NCBI RefSeq assembly: GCF_018448785.1
Contig: NZ_JAHCLU010000005.1
Span: forward strand, 1-64,000
Direction of reading: 5' to 3'
Source of the DNA: Halomonas jincaotanensis
GTDB taxonomy: Bacteria > Pseudomonadota > Gammaproteobacteria > Pseudomonadales > Halomonadaceae
DNA length: 64,000 bases
Positions 27,921-38,680 of the stretch are shown piece after piece (positions within the stretch are counted from its first letter, which is position 1; every line of letters starts with the position of its first letter). Below the pieces are notes generated by a model. The model saw only the letters and a program-made list of their open reading frames with translations. It ran no database searches and had not been told where the DNA came from. The position numbers were made by a program, and so were the translations under genes.

Positions 27921-27960
27921 AACAACCCCCGATGGATTCCCGTCGGGGGTTGTTGCTTTG
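27921..27960. terminator. Terminator between zipA and ligA
   Basis: AACAACCCCCGA (27921-27932) and its exact complement (27943-27954) form a 12-bp stem with a 10-nt loop. The tail (GCTTTGG) is weak, so termination may be partial. It lies 35 bp after the zipA stop. Confidence 0.7.
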
Positions 27961-27969
27961 GTAAGCTAG

Positions 27970-30346
<2,377 letters not shown>

Positions 30347-30350
<4 letters not shown>

Positions 30351-32365
30351 CCCGACTTGCTCTGTACTAGGTCACGGATGATTCGCCGCCCCGGATGCAG
30401 GTGATCCACGAGTGGCTGCTCCAAAGGCATGGGCTCGTCGCAGATCCTTGAGGCGATCAGCTCGGCGCAGAGCGGGGCGCTGGCGAGACCACGCGAGCCG
30501 TGCGCGGTACTGATCCACAGGCCGCGATGATGGCGACCGGGTATCTCGGCGACCCGCGTGGCGTCCTTGGCCAGCAGGGCATAATCTTCCCGCCAGGCCG
30601 CGGCGTCAGGCACCGGCCCGGCGTAGGGGGATTTATCGGGGCTGGCGGCGCGCAGGGCGGCTCGCCCGGTGAGCTGGCCAGCCTCAAGCTCTGCCCCCGC
30701 CTCGCGCAGGGCCGCGACGAATGTCGGCAAGCTACGCTGGAGTTCGGCCAGGTTGGCGGCATGGTCCCCCTCGCGTACCTCGGTATCCGTCTGGTTGGGG
30801 TGGAAGCTGGCGCCAAACGTCAGTACGCCGTCCAGTGCCGGCGTGACATAACCGCCGGCGCAGATCACCCGCGACAGCGTCGGCGCCCCCTCGGGAAGTT
30901 TTAGCTGGCTGATCTGGCCGCGCACCGGCTGCAGTGGCAGCGTCGCCGTCTGGGGGAAGTTATTGGCCTGCGTGGCGGTGGCGATGACCACCTGATCGGC
31001 GAGCATGTGCTCGCCATCCGCCAGCCATAGCATCCAGCCTTCCGGGTTTCCCTCCAGTCTCGTGACCTCGGCCCGGCGTAGCGTCACGCCGGGGGTGGCG
31101 GTCAGGCGTTCACAGAGCGCGGCGGGGCGCACCCAGCCCGCCAGCGGGTAGTCGAGCCCACCATCGGTGATCGGGATGTTCGCCAGTGTGCTGGCGTTGG
31201 CGGCATCCACTCCACTTACCACACTCTTGGGCAGAGAGTGCCGGGCCAGGAAGCTCGCCTGGCGCTTGCGTTCCTTATCGCTGGTGGACAGTTGCAGCAC
31301 GCCCGAAGGGCACCAGAGGTCTTGTTTGGGGTCGAGGACCTCGAGCCAGCGACGGCTATGGAGCAGCCCGGCCAGATAGAACCGGCTCTGTAGGTTGGTC
31401 TGTGCCGCCGGTTTCACATAGAGCGCGCCCTGGGCATTGCCGGAGCCACTGGTGCCGGGCGCCTGTCGGTCCAGCAAGGTGACGCGTATGCCGCGCCGGG
31501 CCAGGGTCGCAGCGACGCTGGCGCCGGCGATCCCGGCCCCGATCACCGCGACATGGCGCGGCACGGGCGAGGCGGGTGGCGTGTACCAGGGCGTTGGGTC
31601 GCGGCGCCGGTCTTGGGGGGGACAAGCTATCTCGCCGGCCAGCATCTCGCTCTTGCGCCCGATCCCCGGCACCTTGCGCCAGGTGAAGCCGGCCGCGGCG
31701 AGTCCGCGCTTGACCACCCCGGCGCAGCTGAAGGTGGCGAAGGTCGCCCCAGGGCGTGAACGGGCCGCCAAGGCGGCGAACAGCGCCGGGTGCCACATGG
31801 CTGGATTCTTGGTAGGCGCGAAGCCGTCCAGGAACCAGGCATCGACCCGGCCGTCGAGCCGCTCGAGCCGCTGGGTGGTATCGCCGAGATGCAAATCCAG
31901 CGTCACCCGTGCGTCGAGCCACAGGCGATGCACGCCGGCGACCGGCTCGGGCCATTGGGCGATCAGGCGTGCGGCGCGCTCGGCGAGGTCGGGCCAGACA
32001 GCAAGGGCCCGGGCCAGGTCCGGGCGGGTGAGCGGATACTTCTCGGTGGAAACCAGATGCAGCCGCGCATGGGGTGGGGCATGGGCCGAGAAGCATGCCC
32101 AGGCGACGAGCATGTTGAGCCCGGTCCCGAATCCCGACTCGCCGATGACGAATGGACGCGCTTTCTGCCAGGCGGCGAAACGCTCGGGCAGGCGGTTGGC
32201 GGCGATGAATACGTGCTCGGTCTCGAGGCGCGCGTCGTGACGCGAGAAGTAGCCGTCGTCGAAGGCCATGGAGTGGGGCGTTTCCTGGCCGCTGTCGTCG
32301 CGGCGCCAGTCCAGCCGGGCGGGCGACAGGGCGCTGAGCGGCGGCAGGTCAGTTGCGGGGGACAC
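30347..32365 (-). CDS. mnmC: Bifunctional tRNA mnm5s2U biosynthesis enzyme MnmC
   Basis: Last two steps of mnm5U34 tRNA modification (672 aa). The N-terminal methyltransferase half has FVIGESGFGTGLNMLVAW for SAM binding and VDAWFLDGFAPTKNP. The C-terminal FAD oxidoreductase half begins with HVAVIGAGIAGASVAATLARRG (dinucleotide fold), followed by a DAO-type domain. Length and domain order match the E. coli bifunctional enzyme. A perfect DnaA box lies 128 bp before the start. Confidence 0.95.
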
Positions 32366-32492
32366 GGCAGGCTCCGCAGGGGTCCGGGTGTGGTTTGGAT
32401 GGTCAACTTTCGAGCGATCAATTAATGATCAATCACGCCGCAGGGCCATCCCATCCCGGTTGGGGAAAGGCGTCCGCGGCGTTTCAACAGAG

Positions 32493-32501
32493 TTATCCAC
32501 A
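32493..32501 (+). promoter_or_regulatory. Consensus DnaA box
   Basis: TTATCCACA is the strongest (R1-type) DnaA-binding sequence. It stands in the 203-bp gap between yciI and mnmC. A weaker reverse copy, TGTGGAAAG, follows at 32520. Two related 14-15-mers (TTCTTATGGAAAGA, TTCCTTATGGGAAGA) lie at about 32549-32578. Confidence 0.55.
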
Positions 32502-32568
32502 GAGACGGTGGGTAAGCGGCTGTGGAAAGATTCGCCGTTGCGGAAAACGTTCTTATGGAAAGAGTTCC

Positions 32569-32868
32569 TTATGGGAAGACCTTCTTGAAGGGCTTCACAC
32601 TGACGCGGCTATAGACACCGGCGATCACGAAGGGATCGGCATCGGCCCAGGCCTGCGCCTCGTCCAGGCTGTCGAATTCGGCCACCACCAGGCTGCCGGA
32701 GAAGCCTGCCTCACCGGGGTTGTCACTGTCGATGGCGGGATGGGGGCCAGCCAGTACCACGCGGCCCTCGTCGCGCAGGGCTTCCAGGCGGGCCAGGTGG
32801 TCAGGGCGGGCGGCCAGGCGCCGTTCCAGGCTATCTTTTACATCGTCGCTGATGATCGCATAGAGCAT
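32569..32868 (-). CDS. yciI: YciI family protein
   Basis: 99-aa YCII-domain protein with a ferredoxin-like alpha/beta fold. [28 protein letters not shown] and [12 protein letters not shown] show the conserved R-x-x-H-L and G-P pattern, and [12 protein letters not shown] is the other family signature. Its molecular role is unknown; a dehydratase-like activity has been proposed for relatives. It is probably monocistronic. Confidence 0.9.
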   Translation of the reverse strand: MLYAIISDDVKDSLERRLAARPDHLARLEALRDEGRVVLAGPHPAIDSDNPGEAGFSGSLVVAEFDSLDEAQAWADADPFVIAGVYSRVSVKPFKKVFP

Positions 32869-32986
32869 CGCTGAAACTTCCTATTTGAGCGGCTCGCGCC
32901 GCGAGTGGCGGTGGTTACGGCATTGACCGCGGTCAGCCGGACAAGCAACATGAAAGGATATTCTGACAAAGTCACCCGCCGGCGTC

Positions 32987-33895
32987 ATGCCAATGAATGA
33001 ACTTCCCGGGTCTTTCGAGGGCGACTCTGCCTTGCTGACCATTGACCTGCACATGCATTCCACAGCCTCGGATGGCACCCTGCCGCCTGCCGACGTCGTG
33101 GCCCTGTGCAAGACACGTGGCCTCACGCATATGGCGCTGACCGACCACGATACGCTTGATGGTGTTGCCGAGGCGAGTGAAGCCGCTGAGCGCGAGGGAA
33201 TTTTCCTGCTGCCGGGCGCCGAACTCTCTACCCGCTGGCAGGGCCACAATGTTCACATCGTCGCGCTCCTGCCACACGGTGCCAGGGGCAGCCTGGTCGC
33301 GGGACTCGCGTCGCAGGCAATCGCGCGCCACAAGCGCGCCGCGCGTATCGCGCTTAAGCTGGAGAAAGTCGGCCTGGTCGACGCGCTGGCACGGGCCCGC
33401 GAGCAAGCGGGGTCGGAGCGGCCGCTGGGGCGGCCGGATTTCGCCCGGGCCCTGGTGGCGGCGGGGCTAGTACCCGACGTGGCCACGGCGTTCAAGAAGC
33501 ACCTGGGCGACGGCAAGGCCGGCGACGTCAAGGCGCTGTGGCCGGAGATCGCCACGGCGGTGGGCTGGATTCTCGATGCCGGTGGGGTGGCGGTGCTGGC
33601 CCACCCCTTGCGCTACGGGCTGACCCGCCGCAAGCGCGGCCTCTTGCTGGATACCTTTCACGACGCCGGGGGGCAGGCGGCCGAGCTGATCAGTGGGTTC
33701 CAGAACGCCGATGTCACTCGCGACCTGTCACGCCAATTGCAGGAGCGCGGCCTCTATGCGTCGCTCGGTAGTGACTTCCACTTCCCGGGCGGACACTTGG
33801 CCCCGGGCAGCATGAGCCCCGTGCCGCGTACCGCGACACCGCCGGTCTGGACCCATCCGCGTCTGGCCGATTTGATGGTTGCCGCCGTAGCCTGA
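32987..33895 (+). CDS. rnm: 5'-3' exoribonuclease Rnm (YciV/RNase AM), PHP domain
   Basis: PHP-superfamily metal-dependent nuclease (302 aa) that matures the 5' ends of rRNA in E. coli. The metal-ligand motifs are DLHMHSTASDG, LTDHDT, PGAELST, NVHIVALL, VLAHPLRY and LGSDFHFPG, all present. The start region has three close ATG codons and no strong ribosome site, so the start is uncertain by a few codons. It is followed by yciO, as in E. coli, which strengthens both calls. Confidence 0.9.
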   Translation: MPMNELPGSFEGDSALLTIDLHMHSTASDGTLPPADVVALCKTRGLTHMALTDHDTLDGVAEASEAAEREGIFLLPGAELSTRWQGHNVHIVALLPHGARGSLVAGLASQAIARHKRAARIALKLEKVGLVDALARAREQAGSERPLGRPDFARALVAAGLVPDVATAFKKHLGDGKAGDVKALWPEIATAVGWILDAGGVAVLAHPLRYGLTRRKRGLLLDTFHDAGGQAAELISGFQNADVTRDLSRQLQERGLYASLGSDFHFPGGHLAPGSMSPVPRTATPPVWTHPRLADLMVAAVA

Positions 33896-33950
33896 GGGTA
33901 GTCGCGAGAATGAACGAGAACACCATCACGACCATATCACCGGAGCTTGC

Positions 33951-34574
33951 ATGAGCCAGTTCTTCCAGATCCATCCCGATAATCCGCAGAAGCGCTTGAT
34001 CGATCAGGCCGTCCAGATCATTCGCAACGGGGGTGTCATTGCCTATCCCACCGATTCCGGCTATGCGCTGGGTTGCCATCTGGGCGATAAGAAAGCCATT
34101 GAGAAGATCAAGTGGCTGCGCTCGCTGGACGACAAGCACAACTTCACCCTGATCTGCTCCGATCTATCGCAGATCGGCACCTACGCCAAGGTGGATAACG
34201 ACGTCTTTCGGCTGCTTAAGGCGCGCACACCGGGCGCCTATACCTTCATCCTCCAAGCCACCAACGAGGTGCCGCGGTTGCTGCTGCATCCCAAGCGACG
34301 CTCCATCGGCGTTCGGGTGCCCGATCATCGCATCACCCACGCGCTGCTCGCCGAACTCGGCGAGCCGCTGATGAGCGTGACCCTGATTCCTGTCGGTGAC
34401 ACCTTGCCGATGACCGATGCCGAGAAGATCCGCGAGCGCTACGGCGCGCATCTGGACCTGATCATCGACGGCGGGGCGTGTCATTTAGAACCCACCAGTG
34501 TGATCGACCTGCGTGAGTTGCCGCCGAAGATCCTCCGCGAAGGCCGTGGCGACACCGAGCCCTTCCGTATCTAG
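33951..34574 (+). CDS. yciO: YciO, Sua5/YciO/YrdC family protein
   Basis: 207-aa single-domain paralogue of the threonylcarbamoyl-AMP synthase. MSQFFQIHPDNPQKRLI and GGVIAYPTDSGYALGC are nearly identical to E. coli YciO. KWLRSL replaces the KxR(S/P) lysine-arginine signature of TsaC, in keeping with the weak or absent TsaC activity of YciO. CGGAG lies before the ATG. It is the second gene of rnm-yciO and ends in a hairpin shared with the convergent ion-channel gene. Confidence 0.93.
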   Translation: MSQFFQIHPDNPQKRLIDQAVQIIRNGGVIAYPTDSGYALGCHLGDKKAIEKIKWLRSLDDKHNFTLICSDLSQIGTYAKVDNDVFRLLKARTPGAYTFILQATNEVPRLLLHPKRRSIGVRVPDHRITHALLAELGEPLMSVTLIPVGDTLPMTDAEKIRERYGAHLDLIIDGGACHLEPTSVIDLRELPPKILREGRGDTEPFRI

Positions 34575-34628
34575 CCGCTTTCCCGGCACCGTTTCATTTT
34601 CGACACAGCATTGCCATTACAACGTTTC

Positions 34629-34660
34629 ACAACGGGGTTCAGGCCCCGTTGTCATTTCCG
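34629..34660 (+). terminator. Stem-loop between yciO and the K+ channel gene
   Basis: ACAACGGGG (34629-34637), a 6-nt loop and the exact complement (34644-34652), followed by CATTTCC. The stop codon of the convergent channel gene lies in the loop, so this may serve transcripts from both sides. The T tail is modest. Confidence 0.5.
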
Positions 34661-35550
34661 CGCGTCTTGTCCTGGCTCTCTTCAGCGTCTTCGGCCGGTG
34701 CTCTGGGGTCGGGCGTCGTCTCGTCAAGCCAGGTGCCGCACAGCAGGCAGTACTTGGCGCGCCGCTCATGACGGTCGTGGCCGCAGCCAGGGCAGGCCTC
34801 GTCGGAATAGCGGTCGGCACGGATCGAGCGAATCACCTCGGCCGAGAAGACCCCGGTCGGCACGGCGATGATCGAGTAGCCGATCAGCATTACGAGCACC
34901 GAAATCGCCTGGCCGAGAGGCGTTACCGGCACAATGTCGCCGTAGCCCACCGTGGTCAGGGTAACGATGGCCCAGTACACCGCCGTGGGAATGCTGGAAA
35001 AGCCGGCCTCGGCGGGCTCGATCATGAAAACCAGCGCGGCGAAGATGTTGACCAGCATGAATACGGTGAACAAGAAAAGAAAAATCTGGTGCACACTATT
35101 CTTCAGGGCATCGACCAGCAGCCGCCCTTCACCGACGAACTGCATGAGACGCAGGATCCGGAAGATCCGCAGCACCCGCAGCAGGCGAACGATCACCAGC
35201 GATTGGGCGCCGGGTACGAGCAGTATCAGCCAGGTAGGCAGGATGGCGATCACATCGATAACGCCGTAGAAGCTGCGTAGGTACTTAAAGGGTTTGTCGA
35301 GACAGTACAGACGGGCGGCCAGCTCGAGGGTAAAGGCGAACGTGAAACCCCACTCCAGCCAATAGAAGAGCTCGCCGTACTCGACTCGATAGGCAGCTAC
35401 GCTGTCGAGCATCACCACCAGCACACTGGTAAGTATCATCACGATCAGGGCGATATCGAAGCCCTTGGCGAGCGGCGTGTCCGATTCGAAGATCACCTGA
35501 AAGATGCGAGTACGAGCGCCTTCGGCGGCGGGTTTGAAGGGTTCGATCAT
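34639..35550 (-). CDS. Voltage-gated potassium channel with C-terminal zinc ribbon
   Basis: 303-aa six-helix cation channel. S1-S4 cover about residues 30-135, with S4 bearing Arg122, 125, 128, 131 and 134 every third position. The selectivity filter TVGYGD (200-205) identifies K+. After S6 the cytoplasmic tail carries CPGCG (253-257) and CLLCG (268-272), a four-cysteine zinc-ribbon, then a disordered acidic end. It lies 33 bp after the CYTH gene and may be cotranscribed with it. Confidence 0.9.
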   Translation of the reverse strand: MIEPFKPAAEGARTRIFQVIFESDTPLAKGFDIALIVMILTSVLVVMLDSVAAYRVEYGELFYWLEWGFTFAFTLELAARLYCLDKPFKYLRSFYGVIDVIAILPTWLILLVPGAQSLVIVRLLRVLRIFRILRLMQFVGEGRLLVDALKNSVHQIFLFLFTVFMLVNIFAALVFMIEPAEAGFSSIPTAVYWAIVTLTTVGYGDIVPVTPLGQAISVLVMLIGYSIIAVPTGVFSAEVIRSIRADRYSDEACPGCGHDRHERRAKYCLLCGTWLDETTPDPRAPAEDAEESQDKTRGNDNGA

Positions 35551-35583
35551 GGGCGCCTCTCTGGCGTTACGAAGGGTTTCGAG

Positions 35584-36453
35584 TCAAAGCGTCACATCGG
35601 CGGGCAACCGTCGGGTCAGCTGCAGCGCCGCTCGGCCGAAGGCTGGGGTCGGCCAGTCGGGAGCGTGCAGATCGGCGATAAGGGGGGCGATTTCGCGACG
35701 ATAGCGGCCGCCGTCGAGTTCGGCTAACTGCTGAAAAGCGTGGCGAGCCGCCTCGCGCCAGGTCAGCTCGTGGGTATCGGTGTAGGCGTCCAGGGCCACC
35801 ACCGCACGGTGCAGCCAGGCGCTGGCTTGTTGCCCGCCCTCCGGTAGCCGCCACTCTCCGGTCAGCAGGGCATTACCGCGGGCAGCCTTGCTGGTGTCGG
35901 CGGGCCGCAAGCCCACGCGGTCTGTCAGCGCCTCGGCCAGAGCCCACAGGCGGCCTGGCTCGCCGCGCTTGATTTCCAGTTCCATTTCACGGATGGCCAC
36001 GCGCCTTTCACCGGCGTGAATCTCGCCGAGGTCGAGGGCCAGCTCGATGTGGCTCTCCGCGTCTTCCAATTGCCAGGTCTCGCGGCGGAAGTCGGTCGCG
36101 AAGCGCGGCGCCAGGCGAGCCAGCTGCGCCTCCGAAAAGTCGGCCAGAGGCGGCAGTGCGGCCAGGCCGTTGAGGTCGAGACCGGGCCCTGCCACCTCCC
36201 ACTCCCATTCGCCGCGGGTAGACAGCCCGCCGCCGCCCTGGCCGCGGGTCTTGAGAGTCTGGCGCAGCCGGTCGCCATCGCGCCGCAGGCGCAGCGCCAT
36301 GCGTGCCGCTTCCAGCTCTGCCCCCGGGGTGTCGAAATAAGTGTTACCCAGCGTCGCAACGCTTGGCGTGATGCCCGCCAGCCGCGGGTGATCGCGCAGT
36401 TGGGCGGGCCCGCTCTCCGCCAGGGCCAGCTTCAACTCGATTTCCTGGTTCAT
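35584..36453 (-). CDS. CYTH-domain protein, YgiF-like inorganic triphosphatase
   Basis: 289-aa protein opening with the CYTH signature EIELKLAL (ExExK) at residues 4-11. YFDTPGAELEAARMALRLRRDGDRLRQTLK and WEWEV follow, then the acidic metal-binding strands ELALDLGEI and IREMELEIKRG. E. coli YgiF has a CHAD domain after CYTH (433 aa in total); here only about 90 residues follow, a shortened or degenerate C-terminal region. Likely activity: hydrolysis of inorganic triphosphate. Confidence 0.82.
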   Translation of the reverse strand: MNQEIELKLALAESGPAQLRDHPRLAGITPSVATLGNTYFDTPGAELEAARMALRLRRDGDRLRQTLKTRGQGGGGLSTRGEWEWEVAGPGLDLNGLAALPPLADFSEAQLARLAPRFATDFRRETWQLEDAESHIELALDLGEIHAGERRVAIREMELEIKRGEPGRLWALAEALTDRVGLRPADTSKAARGNALLTGEWRLPEGGQQASAWLHRAVVALDAYTDTHELTWREAARHAFQQLAELDGGRYRREIAPLIADLHAPDWPTPAFGRAALQLTRRLPADVTL

Positions 36454-36482
36454 TAACTTGCCACCTCGCTACGATGAATTTT

Positions 36483-36525
36483 TGATGACTTTTTCATGAC
36501 GTGACGGTGGTGGGTCTCTATACTG
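36483..36525 (+). promoter_or_regulatory. Possible Pho box/promoter of the DUF47-pit pair
   Basis: TTTTGAT and TTTTCAT recur 11 bp apart in an AT-rich patch (about 36479-36497), loosely like PhoB half-sites (CTGTCAT). TATACT at 36519 is a good -10 box, but its -35 (TGACGT) is weak. Similarity to the Pho consensus is only 4 and 5 of 7 bases. Confidence 0.3.
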
Positions 36526-36557
36526 GCGCCGCCATTTCCTCAAATGGAGGCGTCGCC

Positions 36558-37238
36558 ATGGCGACTACCAACCCGTTTTCCGCGATGTTCGGCCGCTCGC
36601 CATTCCAGCCGCTGCTGGCGCACATCGTCAAGACCCACGAATGTGCCAACCATCTGTTGCCCTTCTTCGAGGCGACGCTGGCGGGTGACTGGGATGCTGC
36701 CGCCGAGTGTCGCGAGAGCATCACGCGACTCGAGCACGAGGCCGACGAGCTCAAGACCGAGCTTCGCCTTAACCTGCCCAATACTATCTTCCTGCCGGTC
36801 TCGCGTACCGATCTTCTCGACCTGATCAGCGTACAGGACAAGATCGCCAACAAGGTGCGCGATATCACCGGCATCATGCTCGGTCGGCGCATGCAAATGC
36901 CGCAACCGCTGGCCCAGCCGATGCGCGACTACATGCGTACCTCGGTGGCCTGCGTGGCCCAGTCGCGCCAGGCCCTGGAAGAGCTCAAGGACCTGCTGGA
37001 GTCAGGCTTTGGACGCAACGTCACGCAAGTGATGCAGAAGCTTATCCGCGAACTGCACGTCCTCGAGAATCAGGCCGATCACCAGCAGGTTGCCATCCGC
37101 CGCCAGCTATTCGAGCTGGAAAGCGACTTGCCACCGGTGGACGTCATCTTCCTCTACAAGATCATCGACTGGGTCGGCGAAGTCTCCGACCGTGCCGAAC
37201 GCGTTGGCAGTCGTCTGCAGATCATGACGGCCAGCTAA
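36558..37238 (+). CDS. DUF47/PhoU-like phosphate transport accessory protein
   Basis: 226-aa all-helical protein of the TIGR00153/DUF47 family, related to PhoU. HECANHLLPFFEATLAGDW, the metal-binding-like LEHEADELK and the C-terminal DWVGEVSDRAERVG are typical. I chose the ATG at 36558 because GGAGG lies 7 nt before it. DUF47 proteins are encoded beside Pit transporters and are thought to restrain phosphate uptake. The pit gene follows after 59 bp. Confidence 0.9.
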   Translation: MATTNPFSAMFGRSPFQPLLAHIVKTHECANHLLPFFEATLAGDWDAAAECRESITRLEHEADELKTELRLNLPNTIFLPVSRTDLLDLISVQDKIANKVRDITGIMLGRRMQMPQPLAQPMRDYMRTSVACVAQSRQALEELKDLLESGFGRNVTQVMQKLIRELHVLENQADHQQVAIRRQLFELESDLPPVDVIFLYKIIDWVGEVSDRAERVGSRLQIMTAS

Positions 37239-37297
37239 GCCACACCGGCAGCCCTCTCCGCTTACTCCATTCGACCGCCACCTGGGACTCCTCCCTT

Positions 37298-38563
37298 ATG
37301 TCGATCATTGCGCAGCACGGCGACACCTTCATCATCCTGGCTTGTCTCTTCGGTTTCTTCATGGCCTGGGGCGTCGGCGCCAACGACGTCGCCAATGCCA
37401 TGGGCACCTCGGTCGGTTCCCGGGCGATCACCATCAAGCAGGCGATCATCATCGCCGTGATCTTCGAGTTCCTCGGCGCCTGGCTGGCCGGCGGCGAGGT
37501 CACCAACACCATCCGCAAGGGCATCATCGACCCCGAGCTGCTGCAGGAGGATCCCCAACTGCTGGTCTACGGCATGCTCGCGGCCCTGCTGGCGGCGGCG
37601 ACCTGGCTGCTGGTCGCCTCCATGAAGGGCTGGCCGGTCTCCACGACCCATTCCATCGTCGGTGCCATCGTCGGCTTCGCGGTGGCGGGCCTGGGCGCCG
37701 GCGCGGTGGACTGGGCAAGCGTGGGCAAGATCGCCGCCAGCTGGGTGGTCTCGCCGCTGCTGGCCGGCACCATCGCCTTCACCCTCTTCAAGTCGGTGCA
37801 GCACTTGATCTTCGAGGCCCGCGACCCCTTCAGCGCCGCCAAGCGCTACGTACCCATGTACGTCTTCCTGGTCGGCTTCGCGGTGACCATGGTGACCCTC
37901 ACCAAGGGCCTCAAGCACGTCGGCCTGGACCTCGGCTTCGGCTCTAGCCTGCTGCTCTCTCTCCTCGCCGGCTTGGCGGTAGCCGGGATCGGCGCGGTCA
38001 TGGGGCGTCGCGTCAAGGCCTCGAGCCGCCAGTCCGACCAGTTCGGCTTCTCCGGGGTGGAGCGCATCTTCGGCGTGCTGATGATCTTCACGGCCTGCGC
38101 CATGGCCTTTGCCCATGGCTCCAACGACGTGGCCAACGCCGTCGGCCCGCTGGCGGCGGTGATCAGCGTGGTCCAGACCGGTGGCGAGATCGAGGGGGCG
38201 GCCCTGGTGCCCTGGTGGGTGCTGGTGCTGGGCGGCGGCGGCATCGTCGTCGGCCTGGTCACCTACGGCCACAAGGTGATCGCCACCGTGGGCACCGGCA
38301 TCACCGAACTGACCCCGAGCCGCGGCTTCGCCGCCACATTGGCGGCCGCCACGACCGTGGTTCTGGCCTCGGGCACCGGCCTGCCGATCTCCACCACCCA
38401 TACCCTGGTCGGGGCAGTGCTGGGCGTGGGCCTGGCCCGCGGCATGGCGGCGCTCAACCTGCGGGTCATCGGCACCATCGCCATGTCGTGGCTGATCACC
38501 CTGCCGGCCGGCGCCGGCCTCGCTATCCTCTTTTTCTTCACTTTCAAGGGCATATTCGGCTAG
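37298..38563 (+). CDS. pit: Inorganic phosphate transporter, Pit family
   Basis: Low-affinity metal-phosphate:H+ symporter (421 aa) with about 10 helices. The duplicated signatures GVGANDVANAMGT near residue 27 and AHGSNDVANAVGP near residue 270 are present, each followed downstream by a STTH motif (PVSTTHSIVGA, PISTTHTLVGA). It is shorter than E. coli PitA (499) because the central loop is reduced, as in many DUF47-linked Pit proteins. A terminator follows. Confidence 0.94.
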   Translation: MSIIAQHGDTFIILACLFGFFMAWGVGANDVANAMGTSVGSRAITIKQAIIIAVIFEFLGAWLAGGEVTNTIRKGIIDPELLQEDPQLLVYGMLAALLAAATWLLVASMKGWPVSTTHSIVGAIVGFAVAGLGAGAVDWASVGKIAASWVVSPLLAGTIAFTLFKSVQHLIFEARDPFSAAKRYVPMYVFLVGFAVTMVTLTKGLKHVGLDLGFGSSLLLSLLAGLAVAGIGAVMGRRVKASSRQSDQFGFSGVERIFGVLMIFTACAMAFAHGSNDVANAVGPLAAVISVVQTGGEIEGAALVPWWVLVLGGGGIVVGLVTYGHKVIATVGTGITELTPSRGFAATLAAATTVVLASGTGLPISTTHTLVGAVLGVGLARGMAALNLRVIGTIAMSWLITLPAGAGLAILFFFTFKGIFG

Positions 38564-38598
38564 TCCGGCGCCAGGCCCGTCACGAGGGCGGCGGCATC

Positions 38599-38622
38599 AC
38601 GGCGGTGGTGCCGCCGTTTTGT
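38599..38622 (+). terminator. Rho-independent terminator after pit
   Basis: ACGGCGG (38599-38605), a 5-nt loop and CCGCCGT (38611-38617), followed by TTTTGTT, 36 bp after the pit stop. Confidence 0.75.
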
Positions 38623-38680
38623 TGGCTCTGCTATCATCGGGGCTTGCTCAATCCCGATCATCTGCTGCCGGAGTGCGGCC

